The position numbers were made by a program, and so were the translations under genes. The notes below the pieces were generated by a model, which had not been told where the DNA came from, searched no databases, and saw only the letters and a list, made by a program, of their open reading frames with translations. This document shows, piece after piece, positions 13,760 to 23,488 of a DNA stretch of 28,392 nucleotides. Source of the DNA: CBDUBU01 sp965365465 (GTDB lineage: Bacteria; Bacteroidota; Rhodothermia; Rhodothermales; DASSAV01); assembly GCA_965365465.1 (NCBI GenBank), contig CBDUBU010000014.1:1-28392 (forward strand), given 5' to 3'. How positions within the stretch are numbered: position 1 is the stretch's first letter; each line of letters opens with the position of its first letter.

Positions 13760-14791
13760 TTAAAAGGACAACTGAAGCGCCAGGCGGTGGACGCGGGTAA
13801 ACTGGTTGAACACCCCGGCGTCGGTATAGGCATAGTCGGCGCCGAGGGTAAGCCCGGCAAGTTGCTGATGAACGCCCAGCCCCAGGCTCACGCCGAGTTC
13901 ATCCGTTGGGAAAGCGTAGCCGGCCCGCAAGGCCACGGTGTTCATGAATACGTATTCTCCGCCGAGCTTGATCTGCTCCGGGTAGTCGCGCGGATGCTCG
14001 GCATCCATCGAGACGATGAAAGCGTGCATCGTAGAGGTTGAGGAGGTAAGATCCATGAGGTCCATCGAAACGCCGATGCGCATGGTGAGCGGAAGCTGGA
14101 AGCTTTCCTCCTCGTACTCGATCTCACTGGCAAAATTGCGGGCGGTAACGGCAAAGTTCAGGCTGCGGAAGCCGGTGCGGTAGAGCACCCCGAAGTCATA
14201 GGCGGGAACGCTGAGCCGGTTCGAGGTGGTGGTCAGCCCGCCGCCGCTTGCCTCATCGACGCTGTCGCCCAGGTCCTGCACCACGTATTTGACATGGCCG
14301 CCGATGGAAAACCGGTCGGTAAGAGCACGGGCGTATCCGACGCCGAAGCTCATGGCAGAGGGAGAAAAGGAATCCAGGTCGGTGAACCCCTGGTCGTTGT
14401 CAGCCCGAATCGTCTGTTGGAGGTCTCCGTAATCGACAGCCATGAAAGAGAAGCCGAACACCCCGTAGCGCCCCCCGGACGGAGCGAAAGCAATGCTGGC
14501 CTGGTTGTATTTGATATCTACCAGCCATTGCATCTGGGCAAGGTTCAGGCTGGCGAACCCTTCCAGGCGGGACATACTCGCGGGATTTTGAAACAGAGAG
14601 ACGGACGCCCCTTCCAGTGAAGTAACCGCGCCTCCCAGCGCAGCCGCTCTCGGGTCGGTTGAGATGCTCAGAAACTTCATCCCGGTCTGCGCAAGCTTCT
14701 GCCGCTCATCCTTTTTCTGCCCGTAGGCATCCGGCGATGAGGCAAGCAGGAGCGCACAGAGCAAGACAAGCGCCGCAGGGTATGTTTTCAT
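13760..14791 (-). CDS. PorV/PorQ-family outer-membrane beta-barrel
   Basis: This is a 343-residue protein with a signal peptide (1-24, ALVLLCALLLASSPDAYG) and the hallmark start of the PorV/PorQ (UPF0164) family: GMKFLSISTDPRAAALGGAVTSLEGASVSLFQNPASMSRLEG. Alternating amphipathic strands fill the rest, and the chain ends in Phe (LALQLSF), as expected for a BAM-inserted barrel. PorV shuttles type IX cargo from the translocon to the attachment complex, and PorQ-type relatives are less well defined. Its place directly after a sorting-domain protein gene (51-bp gap) and before a lipoprotein gene suggests a dedicated paralogue for this locus. Which subfamily it belongs to cannot be settled by eye. 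Confidence 0.85.
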   Translation of the reverse strand: MKTYPAALVLLCALLLASSPDAYGQKKDERQKLAQTGMKFLSISTDPRAAALGGAVTSLEGASVSLFQNPASMSRLEGFASLNLAQMQWLVDIKYNQASIAFAPSGGRYGVFGFSFMAVDYGDLQQTIRADNDQGFTDLDSFSPSAMSFGVGYARALTDRFSIGGHVKYVVQDLGDSVDEASGGGLTTTSNRLSVPAYDFGVLYRTGFRSLNFAVTARNFASEIEYEEESFQLPLTMRIGVSMDLMDLTSSTSTMHAFIVSMDAEHPRDYPEQIKLGGEYVFMNTVALRAGYAFPTDELGVSLGLGVHQQLAGLTLGADYAYTDAGVFNQFTRVHRLALQLSF

Positions 14792-14842
14792 GGGTACGAC
14801 TGGTTAATCTCAAAAAAGTCCGTTGAAACCTGCTCCGGAGCG

Positions 14843-16924
14843 TTATCGGATAATGACGAATTTCCGGTAGGCAGCTTCTCCCGTCTCTGTGTTCGTGATG
14901 ATGGCAATGTAAAGCCCACTCGATACGACTTGCCGCGAGGACGTGGTATGATCCCAGTACACGTCGCCGCTGCCATCCGTGTGTTCTATCCGGTCCACGA
15001 GTTCGCCGGTTTCGGTAAAGATCTCGATCCGGCAGAGGCCCGGCACGTTCAGGAAGCCCAGCTTGTCGGTCTGGTCAGGCCAACGCACCGAGGGGCTGGA
15101 GCCAATGTTGAAGGGGTTGGGCACCACACGAATCTCGGCCATAGACTCGCCTGCCTGTCGTTTCAGACGCGCCGGTGTGTAGGACTGCGTGTAGTAGCGG
15201 CTGCTCCGGAGCGCGACACCCGCAGGCGTCTGGCCTGCGCCGTCATTGTTTGCCGCATTGCCGACCGCCACGATGTAGTAATAGTAGTCGATGCCGCGAA
15301 TCGGGGTGGTGTCGTCGAAGCTGGTTTCACTGGGGCCGGCGGTATGGACAAGGGTGTAGGTGCTGTCGTAACGCCCCTGCGCCCGGTAAATCTCGAAGCC
15401 CTGCGGTGTTCCTCCTTCAGGGGGGTATTGCCAGGACAGCGAAATCCGGTCGCCGCCGGAGTTCACTTCAAATGCGCTCGGCGGCAGCGGGGCCTTCGGG
15501 ATGTCGTAGCCGGACTCGTAATTGGCAATGGCGCGGCGGAACGTCTGGAACAGGGAATCCCGGCTCTGGAAAACGATGGTGTTCTTTTCGAGGTCGGTCA
15601 GGGCGCCTTGTTTGTAGAGCTGGCCTACCCGCATATTCTCTTCACGACTGAGACCGGCGGCGGCCTCGGCGATCACGAAGCGCACGCTCTGCCCCGGCTC
15701 CAGCGTATAGGGGCCGTATCCATTTGCTGCGGAGAACCCGCCCGTGCTGCCCAGCGATGGGTCGCCGGTAGGCGCGAGAAAACCGGGCAGGCCGCTCGGC
15801 TCGACCACATAGGCATGACGGGTGGTTTTGTTCGTCGTCATCACGGCGTACTCGGTTTCCATCTTCGCCGGGTTGAAGGCGTCGTTCTGGGATTCGTAGG
15901 GGTCATCCGACCCGATCCAGGTGGTAACCGAGGGCTGTGAGGGATCGTCCACCGGATTGCTTGCCGACTGATCCGCGTGCAGCGTGACGACGCCGAGGAA
16001 CTGCGAGGCGCCGAGGCGTCCGAGCGTGTCGGTGTTTTCTACTTGCTGCGCCGGGAGCACCTCCGGGAGAATGGGGCCGCCGATGTTGTCGTAGGCCGTG
16101 AAGGGCGGAAACTTGCCGTGCCAGGCAAATTGCGCCCGGAATTGCTCGTCGGGCGGGTCCGGGAAGACCCCGTCGCCGCGCGCGTCAATCATGGTATTCA
16201 GGCCCCATCCCGTTCCGTTGCCTACCACGTAGCGCGTTTCTTTGGCGACGGCCCACCGCCATTGCAGAAAGATCATAACGTCCTGCAAGGTCTGGTTCTG
16301 GATCTCTATATCGTCATCGCCGTCTGTGTTGCCGGTATTGGTAAAGGTGTACTCGATGATGTGGTAGTTGTCATGGAAGCCCTGACTGAACTGCAAGATC
16401 CGGCGCTCCATTGTGAGGCCGAGCAGCGTATTGACCCGGTTGGTGATGATCTGGTCGGCCTCGATGTCCGGATCTACCTCATCAATGACCATCGAGGCGG
16501 TCCCTTCAGAGAGCAGTCCATCCACGAAAACTTCAGGCGCCACGAAACGACTGATCAGCCTGAACGAAACCGGAAAAAACTCGCCGGTTCCGGTAACGCG
16601 CGGGCCTGCATGGACCACGCGAACCGGGAAGGTGTTGCCCTGGTCGTCGGTGACATTGCGGGCGCCGATCCAGATGCCTTTCCATGCCTGCATATCGGTA
16701 TAGCGGTAGATGCCCGGCCAGCGCATACCGTCTTGCTGCGTGCGGACGAAGCCTAGTTCCTCGCCCTCGTTTCCGACTTCGGAATACCAGTTGTGCAGGG
16801 AGCCGCCGGAGAGCCACTTTCTGTCGAATTGGGCCTGTGCATCCTGATGGGGAGCTGTCAGGGCAATCAGGATGCCTGCGAAGAGCCAGCGTGCAATGCG
16901 TTTGGAGAGCTGAACTGCGTTCAT
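14843..16924 (-). CDS. Large secreted protein with FN3 domain and variant sorting domain
   Basis: This is a 693-residue exported protein. A signal peptide covers ~1-32 (WLFAGILIALTAPHQDAQAQ). The N-terminal ~480 residues are beta-rich and unassigned (LGFVRTQQDGMRWPGIYRYTDMQAWKGIWIGARNVTD..., HIIEYTFTNTGNTDGDDD). An FN3 domain covers ~487-590 (PLPPSAFEVNSGGDRISLSWQYPPEGGTPQGFEIYRA). The end (IRVVPNPFNIG...LCRIEIFTETGELVDRIEHTDGSGDVYWDHTTSSRQVVSSGLYIAII) is a shorter variant of the type IX sorting domain. This architecture is familiar beside TonB-dependent receptors in Rhodothermota-like genomes, but no function is established. It sits 62 bp after the receptor and 51 bp before the PorV-like gene in one operon. 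Confidence 0.82.
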   Translation of the reverse strand: MNAVQLSKRIARWLFAGILIALTAPHQDAQAQFDRKWLSGGSLHNWYSEVGNEGEELGFVRTQQDGMRWPGIYRYTDMQAWKGIWIGARNVTDDQGNTFPVRVVHAGPRVTGTGEFFPVSFRLISRFVAPEVFVDGLLSEGTASMVIDEVDPDIEADQIITNRVNTLLGLTMERRILQFSQGFHDNYHIIEYTFTNTGNTDGDDDIEIQNQTLQDVMIFLQWRWAVAKETRYVVGNGTGWGLNTMIDARGDGVFPDPPDEQFRAQFAWHGKFPPFTAYDNIGGPILPEVLPAQQVENTDTLGRLGASQFLGVVTLHADQSASNPVDDPSQPSVTTWIGSDDPYESQNDAFNPAKMETEYAVMTTNKTTRHAYVVEPSGLPGFLAPTGDPSLGSTGGFSAANGYGPYTLEPGQSVRFVIAEAAAGLSREENMRVGQLYKQGALTDLEKNTIVFQSRDSLFQTFRRAIANYESGYDIPKAPLPPSAFEVNSGGDRISLSWQYPPEGGTPQGFEIYRAQGRYDSTYTLVHTAGPSETSFDDTTPIRGIDYYYYIVAVGNAANNDGAGQTPAGVALRSSRYYTQSYTPARLKRQAGESMAEIRVVPNPFNIGSSPSVRWPDQTDKLGFLNVPGLCRIEIFTETGELVDRIEHTDGSGDVYWDHTTSSRQVVSSGLYIAIITNTETGEAAYRKFVIIR

Positions 16925-16986
16925 ATACGAGAGGGTTGCAGAGAGTCTGTCAGGGATGCGGCTTGCGCCGGAATGATGCTCTGATG

Positions 16987-19900
16987 CTAGAATGTCAACC
17001 GGAAGCCCAGATATACGTCGCGCGGGTTGAGGAACGATTGATACGACAGGTTGGGCATATCTATATACGCCTTGTCCTCCAGCACCTTATCCAGCCTGCT
17101 CTGATCGACCGCCTGCCACGCGCCATTCTGGTACGTCAGGTATTGCCGGGAAGACGCCTCATAGTAGATGACCCCGGCATCGGGCGTGCGGGAAGATGAG
17201 GAGAAGACGTCCCGATTCTGGATGCTTTCCATCGGCTGAAAAGCTACCCCTTCCTCCCGGTAGTCTCCGGGGCGGTCGTTGCCGGGGATATTGCTGTAAT
17301 CCGGCTTTTCCGGCAGGTGGAGCGAGCGCATATAGGCGTTGTAGTCGTTGCCGTCAACGACGCCCATCGGCAGGTTGCCCGAATCGAAGGCAAGGCGTTT
17401 CTGGTTGAACAGGTTGTAGACATCCACGAAGAGTTGCACGTCCGTCCCACGAACCGAGAAGTTCTTTTTCAGGCGCAGGTCCCAGTTCCAGAAGTCGCGC
17501 AGTTGCACATTGTTGCGAACCCCCGGAATCGACCCGCCGCCGGTCCAGGTCGAATAGCTGCCCGCCTGCCAGCGTCCGATCAGGCTGATGCGCCAGTCGC
17601 CGAGCAAAGACAGCCCGCCGGCAGCGGGGCCGAAGTTGGCAGGCGTCAGGAAGTCAAGGTTGAGGCGGGCGTAAGGTCGGGGCACCGGTCTCGAAAGGGC
17701 GGCGCGGCGTTCGGCGTCGCTGTTCTCGAATTCGCGCTGGACGGTAGGATTCTCGTTGATCTCGTCAAAGCCGAAATAGCCGGTGGATTGCACCATGTAG
17801 GTGTAGTTTACGAAGCCCTGAACCCACTTGCCGACATTGCGGGCGAGCGTAAGTTCAAAACCACGAATGTCTTCGTACGAATCAGGCTCGCTCCGGAAAT
17901 ACTCGGTCTGCCCGTCACGGCTGACGTACTGCACCAGGATCTGCTGGAGTGAGATATCCTTGTAATAGCCGGCGATGCGAACGAGAAACTGATTCAGGAC
18001 CGACTGCTCGAAACCGAACTCATAGGCTACCGTCTTGGGGAGCGGGTTGTTCGGGTTGGCTACGCGGTTGATCCGGTTGGTTGGCCCGAAGTACTGAATC
18101 AGGTACAGGTCGTTCGGGTTCGGCATGGACCTGAAGTGGCCGTAGTTGAAATACAGCTTGCTCGTTTCGGTGACCGGGAAGGACACGCCCAGACGCGGAC
18201 TAAGGGTCAGGATATGCTCGGTGGGCTTCTTGTCCAGCACCGTATCGATGACAGCGGCGAGCTTTGCCGAAAAGGCAGGAGTGAAGGTATCATAGTCGAA
18301 CCACTCGCCGCCTGCGTGGGCATAGTCCATGCGCAGGCCGAGGTTGGCAATCATTCCCTGGAATTCCAGCTTGCCCTGTCCATAGAGGGCGCCGCGCACC
18401 GGGTAGCGGTCCCATTGCACCAGCGTATTGTTCGAGGGCAGGTAACGATCGAACCTGCCGAAGTTGATGTGGCTTTCGGTAAGGTTGTATTCAAGGCCCG
18501 TTTTGATCTGAAGATACCGGTTGAGCTGGCTGGTAAGATCTGCCTTCGCGTTCCAGGCCACGACCCGGCTCGTGTCCCGCGCCGTGCTCATGCCCACGCT
18601 CATGCGCATTCCGTCTACACCGAAGCTGGGTTCGGGATAAAAACCGAAAGGCGCTTCGTCAAAGCCCACGCCGCCGATGACGACCGCCGTGGTCGTGTCG
18701 CGGAAAGCCGCAGGGTTGGTGTCGTAGTCCGAGGCAAAGCGGGTCAGCCGCAGTTCATAAAACGTAGAAGCGCCGAGGGTGTGGGTGAAGATCGATCCCA
18801 GCATGAAGTTTTTGACCCGCGTAGGCGCCCAGTAGTCGCTGGCAAAGACCCGCGTATCAATAAAGCTCACCGCGTTCATGGCGCCGGCAATCTCTGAGGC
18901 AGAGTTGAAAATGCCCGGCTGCCCGGACGTACTGGTCGAGGTTCCGGTGATCTCTCCGTACAGCCCCTCCACGCTGAGTTTCATCCCGCGTGCGATGTCG
19001 GACGTAAGCTTGAGCGATCCGCTGTAGTCAGCATACCGGTCGCGCGAGAGCGGGATGAAGTACATATCTTCGTTGCGCCGGTAGGAAGCATAAAAACGGG
19101 CATTTCCCAGCCGGGCGCTCAATCCCGGCACCGGGCCTCCGAACCCGAAGTCGATGGTATAATCCGGATCGGCGATCTCCAGGGTTTTGCGGTGCTGCCA
19201 GCGGAACGCCTCCTGCAAGGCGGCCGGAGTCATGTCATTGCCCGGATCATTGTCGTTCAAGAGGTCCTCCGCAACCGCCACCCAGCCTCGAAAGCGAGGA
19301 TATTGCTGCTGTGTCGCGGTGTCCCAGGCGCCGCTCTCCGTGCCCGTGAAGGCTACAGCCGGGTCGAGATAGGGCCGAATCCAGTAGGAATTGACATCGT
19401 TGGCCGCAGGGCCAAAGGTTTTCTGCGCAGGAGGACTGAAACGGTAGATGAGGTCGGCGCTGTAACGGTTGCGGCTTCCTTCTTTCGTCACCACGTTGAT
19501 GATGCCGGAGCGTACATTGCCATATTCTGCATTGAAACCGCCGGTTTGAACCTGTACTTCCTCCACTGCTGCCAGGCTGATGGTGGTAAAAGGTGTGTTA
19601 TCCCGCTCGTCCCGGAGCGTCAGGCCGTTCACCATAAAAGAAACTTCATCCGAGTTGCTGCCCCGGATGGAGAGGCCCTGAATGCCCGCCTGAAGTCCGA
19701 CCGCGCTCGTGATACTGGCAACGGGGAGATTTTTCACCTCTTCGGCAGTGATGTTCGCCTGGCTTGAGGATACATCCGGCTGTACGACCCGGCGCTCTGC
19801 CGTCACTACCACCTCTTCCCCCTCGATCACTTCCTGGCGCAGCGTGAAATCGACGGTGGTGGTCTGGTCGATGTTTACGCGCACCCCTTCGACCCGCTGC

Positions 19901-20187
19901 GAGGCGTATCCGATGTAGGAAGCACGCAGGTCGTAGGTCCCTGGCTTCACATTCAGGATGACATAATAGCCGTCGATGTCCGTAATGGCGCCCTGCGTGG
20001 TTCCATCGATCACGACGTTCACACCGACGAGTGACTCGCCGGTCTGCGCATCGGTGATCGTTCCGGCGATTTTGCCTGATTGCGCCAGAACGGCAGAGGC
20101 AGGCAAGACCACCACGAGAAGAAACGCCAGGACAAGCGTGCTTGCGAAACTCTTGACAATCTCAGAACTGGTAGACCGTGCGCGCAT
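16987..20187 (-). CDS. TonB-dependent receptor with carboxypeptidase-regulatory-like domain
   Basis: This outer-membrane receptor of ~1066 residues should take up a large or scarce substrate using TonB energy. A signal peptide (FASTLVLAFLLVVVLPASAVLAQ) is followed by a CarboxypepD_reg-like domain (GKIAGTITDAQTGESLVGVNVVIDGTTQGAITDIDGYYVILNVKPGTYDLRASYIGY), then the plug (EEVVVTAERR...EEVKNLPVASITSAVGLQAGIQGLSIRGSNSDEVSFMVNGLTLRDE, FNAEYGNVRSGIINVVTKEG). The long barrel ends in LGFRLTF. The longest frame begins at a TTG (20202); I prefer the ATG at 20187. It leads an operon with three other surface-protein genes. No SusD follows, so it is not a standard SusCD pair. The substrate is unknown. 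Confidence 0.93.
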   Translation of the reverse strand: MRARSTSSEIVKSFASTLVLAFLLVVVLPASAVLAQSGKIAGTITDAQTGESLVGVNVVIDGTTQGAITDIDGYYVILNVKPGTYDLRASYIGYASQRVEGVRVNIDQTTTVDFTLRQEVIEGEEVVVTAERRVVQPDVSSSQANITAEEVKNLPVASITSAVGLQAGIQGLSIRGSNSDEVSFMVNGLTLRDERDNTPFTTISLAAVEEVQVQTGGFNAEYGNVRSGIINVVTKEGSRNRYSADLIYRFSPPAQKTFGPAANDVNSYWIRPYLDPAVAFTGTESGAWDTATQQQYPRFRGWVAVAEDLLNDNDPGNDMTPAALQEAFRWQHRKTLEIADPDYTIDFGFGGPVPGLSARLGNARFYASYRRNEDMYFIPLSRDRYADYSGSLKLTSDIARGMKLSVEGLYGEITGTSTSTSGQPGIFNSASEIAGAMNAVSFIDTRVFASDYWAPTRVKNFMLGSIFTHTLGASTFYELRLTRFASDYDTNPAAFRDTTTAVVIGGVGFDEAPFGFYPEPSFGVDGMRMSVGMSTARDTSRVVAWNAKADLTSQLNRYLQIKTGLEYNLTESHINFGRFDRYLPSNNTLVQWDRYPVRGALYGQGKLEFQGMIANLGLRMDYAHAGGEWFDYDTFTPAFSAKLAAVIDTVLDKKPTEHILTLSPRLGVSFPVTETSKLYFNYGHFRSMPNPNDLYLIQYFGPTNRINRVANPNNPLPKTVAYEFGFEQSVLNQFLVRIAGYYKDISLQQILVQYVSRDGQTEYFRSEPDSYEDIRGFELTLARNVGKWVQGFVNYTYMVQSTGYFGFDEINENPTVQREFENSDAERRAALSRPVPRPYARLNLDFLTPANFGPAAGGLSLLGDWRISLIGRWQAGSYSTWTGGGSIPGVRNNVQLRDFWNWDLRLKKNFSVRGTDVQLFVDVYNLFNQKRLAFDSGNLPMGVVDGNDYNAYMRSLHLPEKPDYSNIPGNDRPGDYREEGVAFQPMESIQNRDVFSSSSRTPDAGVIYYEASSRQYLTYQNGAWQAVDQSRLDKVLEDKAYIDMPNLSYQSFLNPRDVYLGFRLTF

Positions 20188-20386
20188 AGGAACTACGGGC
20201 AATGGTTAAAAGAACGTTCTCCTGACAGATGCCACCGGGACATGGCGAACGAGCGAAGTTGAAGCATCAGATCACACTGTCTTTGCAGCCGGGAGGACGC
20301 GTGATGCATGAAGAATTAAACATCTGCGAAGATGAACAGCAAGGCAAAATTGCGAGCCGTAGTGAACAGAAGGCAAATTATTTCAG

Positions 20387-20415
20387 TTGACAAAGTGCAA
20401 CGGGCGCGTTATCTC
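20387..20415 (+). promoter_or_regulatory. Housekeeping-type promoter for the GH3 fusion gene
   Basis: A perfect TTGACA (20387-20392), a 17-bp spacer and TATCTC (20410-20415, 4 of 6) lie ~70 bp before the ATG at 20483. A T-rich stretch follows the -10 box. Confidence 0.58.
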
Positions 20416-20482
20416 ATCTTTTTTGCCGTTGTTTCGTAGTGGATAACACAGGATCCTCGCCTCTCCAATTTCAAAAATCCTC

Positions 20483-23434
20483 ATGCTGTTTTTGTCTGCC
20501 CGTGTCTGCTGTCTGGTTGTCATTGCCTCTCTGTTGCTTGGAGGATCTGGTTGTGTCACACAACAGATGCAACGCCCGCCTGAACCTGCCGCAGACGCTC
20601 TGTGGCCCCGTACGGGCGTATGGGCAGCGCAGCAGTTAGACCGGTTGACGTTGGAGCAGCGGGTTTCTCAGCTTTTCTCCGTGCCGGCATACGGGCGCTA
20701 TACTTCGTCCGATGACCCGGTTTACCGGAAGTTGCTGGATCTGGTGGAGCGATTCCAGCCGGGCGGCGTCATCTTTTTCCAGGGCGATCCGTTCAGCCAG
20801 GCGATGCTCGTCAATACGCTTCAGCAGCGCGCCGCTGTCCCGCTGCTCGTATCGCAAGACATGGAATGGGGGGCCGGAATGCGTGTGGAACGTGCGACGA
20901 CCTTTCCGCGAACGATGGCGCTGGGAGCAACGCGCGACCCTGATTATGCCTATGCGGTGGGATACGTCACGGCGCGAGAGGCGAGGGCTATGGGTGTGCA
21001 GCACGTCTTTGCTCCGGTCGCCGACATCAACAACAATCCGTACAACCCGATCATCAACGTGCGCTCCTTCGGCGAGAAGCCGGAACTGGTAACCGAGATG
21101 GTTACCGCGCTGGTGAAGGGGGTGCAGGATGGCGGGGCCATTGCCACGCTCAAGCATTTTCCCGGTCATGGCGATACGGCCACCGATTCGCACGCGGATT
21201 TGCCGATCTTGCCATTTTCAGTTTCCCGGCTCGACACGCTGGAACTCATTCCTTTCCGGACGGCGATAGAAAAAGGGGTCAAAAGCATCATGACGGGTCA
21301 TCTTGCTTTTCCTATGGTCGAACCAGACTCCACGGTTCCAGCGTCGCTTTCTCCGAAGGTGTCCACGGACCTGTTGCGGAACCAGTTGGGCTTCAAGGGG
21401 CTTGTCGTAACGGATGCGCTGAACATGAGTGGGGTAACAAAGCACTTCTCCGCCGGTGAGATTGCGGTGCGTGCGATAGAAGCAGGCGCTGATATGCTGT
21501 TGATGTCGGAAGACGTATACGCGGCGCGGGCGGCCATTCTCCGGGCTGTAGCGGAAGGACGCCTTTCCAGGGCGCGCATCGACGAATCCGTCCTGCGCAT
21601 CCTGCGCGCGAAGGAATGGGCAGGACTTCACCGGAACCGGATGGTTGACATGGAAGCCGTGCGCCGGTATGTGGCGACGGACGAACACCTTGCCGTGAGC
21701 GAGGCCATTGCCCGGCAGTCGCTTACGCTGCTCCGGAACGAGGGCGATTTGCTTCCGCTCACCAATCCAGCCGTCAGAGTCCTGAACATCACCTTGAGCG
21801 ATAGCCAGGACCCCGCCGAAGGGAGTTTTTTCGTAGAGCAACTTCGCAGGTACGGCTCTGCGTCTGCGCTCGATACGCGCCTTCTGACGCCGAACGCACG
21901 GGTGGAGGACCTCGAAGAAGCTATCCGTCAGGCGGCGAACTATGACGTTATTCTGGTTCCTGCCTTTGTATATGTGCGATCCTGGAGCGGAAGGATCAGC
22001 CTTTCCGATGAGCAGCAGCAGTTTCTGAACCGTCTGATTCAGACGGGAAAGCCGGTTGTGCTTCTCTCTTTCGGCAATCCGTACATCGTGATGGGGCTGA
22101 CTTCTCCGGCGGTCTACATTGCAGCCTACAGCGCCTCGGAATCCTCACAAGAAGCTGCGGCGCAGGCGCTCTTCGGGAAGAGCGGATTCTACGGACGGCT
22201 GCCCATCACCATTCCGGACTCCTATGCCTATGGCGCCGGGATCATGCGCGACCAGATTGCGCTTCGGCCCGGCCTGCCCGAAGAGGCGGGCATGGACGGC
22301 GAGATTCTCAATAGCGCGGATTCACTGATAGAAGCTTCGATAGCCGACCATGCTTTTCCCGGCGCCGCCGTAGCCATCGGGCGCGGAGGGGTGCTTGCAA
22401 AGCTCGAAGGCTTCGGGTACTTCACCTATGACATGGAGCAGCCGGTCACGCCGACTTCCCGTTTTGACCTTGCCTCTCTGACGAAAGTTATTGCTACGAC
22501 TACGGCGGCCATGCGCCTGTACGAACGGGGAGACCTGGACCTGGAGGCCCCGGTGTCGCAATATCTCCCTGCCTTTGCGCAGAATGGGAAGGATGCTGTG
22601 ACCATCAGGCAGTTGTTGTCGCATACCAGCGGGCTTACTCCCTTCCGGGCTTTCCATCAGATGGGCCTCCATGCCCGGCAGGAGGTGATCGACGCGATCA
22701 TGGCGGAGAAGCTGGAATATCAGCCGGGTTCGGAATCCCGGTACAGCGACTTCGGGCTGATTACGCTGGCGCTGGTGATGGAGAAAATCACCGGGAAGGA
22801 TTCCGCTTCTTTGATACAGGAAGAGGTTCTTGATCCATTGAATATGTCTCGCACGGGGTTTCTTGCCGCAGGCAACACAGATCCCCGGATCGTTCCGACG
22901 GAAATAGACACGCTTTTCCGCAAGCGGCTGGTGCAGGGCGAGGTGCATGACGAAACGGCGTGGATTCTCGGCGGCGCAGCAGGTCATGCCGGACTGTTCT
23001 CGACAGCCGGGGACCTTGCAAAGTTTGCCTATATGCTGGTGGAAGAGGGGATGGCAGGAGGGAAGCCTTACCTGAAGCCGGAAACCATCCGACTTTTCAC
23101 AACGCCGGTCGATCCCGAAAGGCACACACGGGCGCTGGGCTGGGATACCCGGAGCCGGGAAGGATATTCCTCCGCCGGACGGTTTTTCGGCCCGCACGCT
23201 TTCGGGCATACCGGCTTCACAGGAACCTCGATCTGGATCGATCCGGATCAAAAGCTTTTCGTCATTTTGCTGACCAACCGGGTTTATCCAACGCGGGAGA
23301 ACCGCAAGATCTTCGAGGTGCGCCCGAAGCTGGCGGATCTGGCTTATCGATCTATCTCCGGTCCTCCTTCGCCGCTTTTGTTTGTCGGGAAAGAAGCTTC
23401 AGGCGTGAACAGGGCGGCAAATGTAATGCAATGA
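20483..23434 (+). CDS. GH3 beta-N-acetylhexosaminidase (NagZ-like) fused to a serine beta-lactamase-family domain
   Basis: This is a 983-residue envelope protein. The leader ends in GGSGC (Cys24), a slightly atypical lipobox. The GH3 domain spans ~50-400: the NagZ motif KHFPGHGDTATDSH holds the catalytic Asp235/His237 dyad, and VVTDALNM holds the nucleophile Asp311. A GH3 C-terminal region follows (~405-580). Residues ~600-960 form a class C beta-lactamase/serine hydrolase domain with Ser665-Leu-Thr-Lys668 (SxxK), Tyr754 (YSD in place of YxN) and His909-Thr-Gly (KTG box). Fusions of this type occur in other Bacteroidota. NagZ-like domains remove GlcNAc from muropeptides or other GlcNAc-glycans; the second domain could be an esterase or D-amino-acid peptidase. 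It has its own promoter and precedes the acyltransferase gene by 54 bp. Confidence 0.92.
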   Translation: MLFLSARVCCLVVIASLLLGGSGCVTQQMQRPPEPAADALWPRTGVWAAQQLDRLTLEQRVSQLFSVPAYGRYTSSDDPVYRKLLDLVERFQPGGVIFFQGDPFSQAMLVNTLQQRAAVPLLVSQDMEWGAGMRVERATTFPRTMALGATRDPDYAYAVGYVTAREARAMGVQHVFAPVADINNNPYNPIINVRSFGEKPELVTEMVTALVKGVQDGGAIATLKHFPGHGDTATDSHADLPILPFSVSRLDTLELIPFRTAIEKGVKSIMTGHLAFPMVEPDSTVPASLSPKVSTDLLRNQLGFKGLVVTDALNMSGVTKHFSAGEIAVRAIEAGADMLLMSEDVYAARAAILRAVAEGRLSRARIDESVLRILRAKEWAGLHRNRMVDMEAVRRYVATDEHLAVSEAIARQSLTLLRNEGDLLPLTNPAVRVLNITLSDSQDPAEGSFFVEQLRRYGSASALDTRLLTPNARVEDLEEAIRQAANYDVILVPAFVYVRSWSGRISLSDEQQQFLNRLIQTGKPVVLLSFGNPYIVMGLTSPAVYIAAYSASESSQEAAAQALFGKSGFYGRLPITIPDSYAYGAGIMRDQIALRPGLPEEAGMDGEILNSADSLIEASIADHAFPGAAVAIGRGGVLAKLEGFGYFTYDMEQPVTPTSRFDLASLTKVIATTTAAMRLYERGDLDLEAPVSQYLPAFAQNGKDAVTIRQLLSHTSGLTPFRAFHQMGLHARQEVIDAIMAEKLEYQPGSESRYSDFGLITLALVMEKITGKDSASLIQEEVLDPLNMSRTGFLAAGNTDPRIVPTEIDTLFRKRLVQGEVHDETAWILGGAAGHAGLFSTAGDLAKFAYMLVEEGMAGGKPYLKPETIRLFTTPVDPERHTRALGWDTRSREGYSSAGRFFGPHAFGHTGFTGTSIWIDPDQKLFVILLTNRVYPTRENRKIFEVRPKLADLAYRSISGPPSPLLFVGKEASGVNRAANVMQ

Positions 23435-23488
23435 GAGGGGTTCGGTCGTGAGCGTAATCAATGACTTTGCCTGTGGAGACTTGCATTT

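Noticed and set aside
14930..15940. 336-codon open frame on the plus strand
   Set aside because: It is antisense to the FN3/sorting-domain gene; composition is that of a reverse-strand shadow.
22322..23251. 309-codon open frame on the minus strand
   Set aside because: It is antisense to the serine-hydrolase half of the GH3 fusion, whose catalytic motifs are clear on the plus strand.
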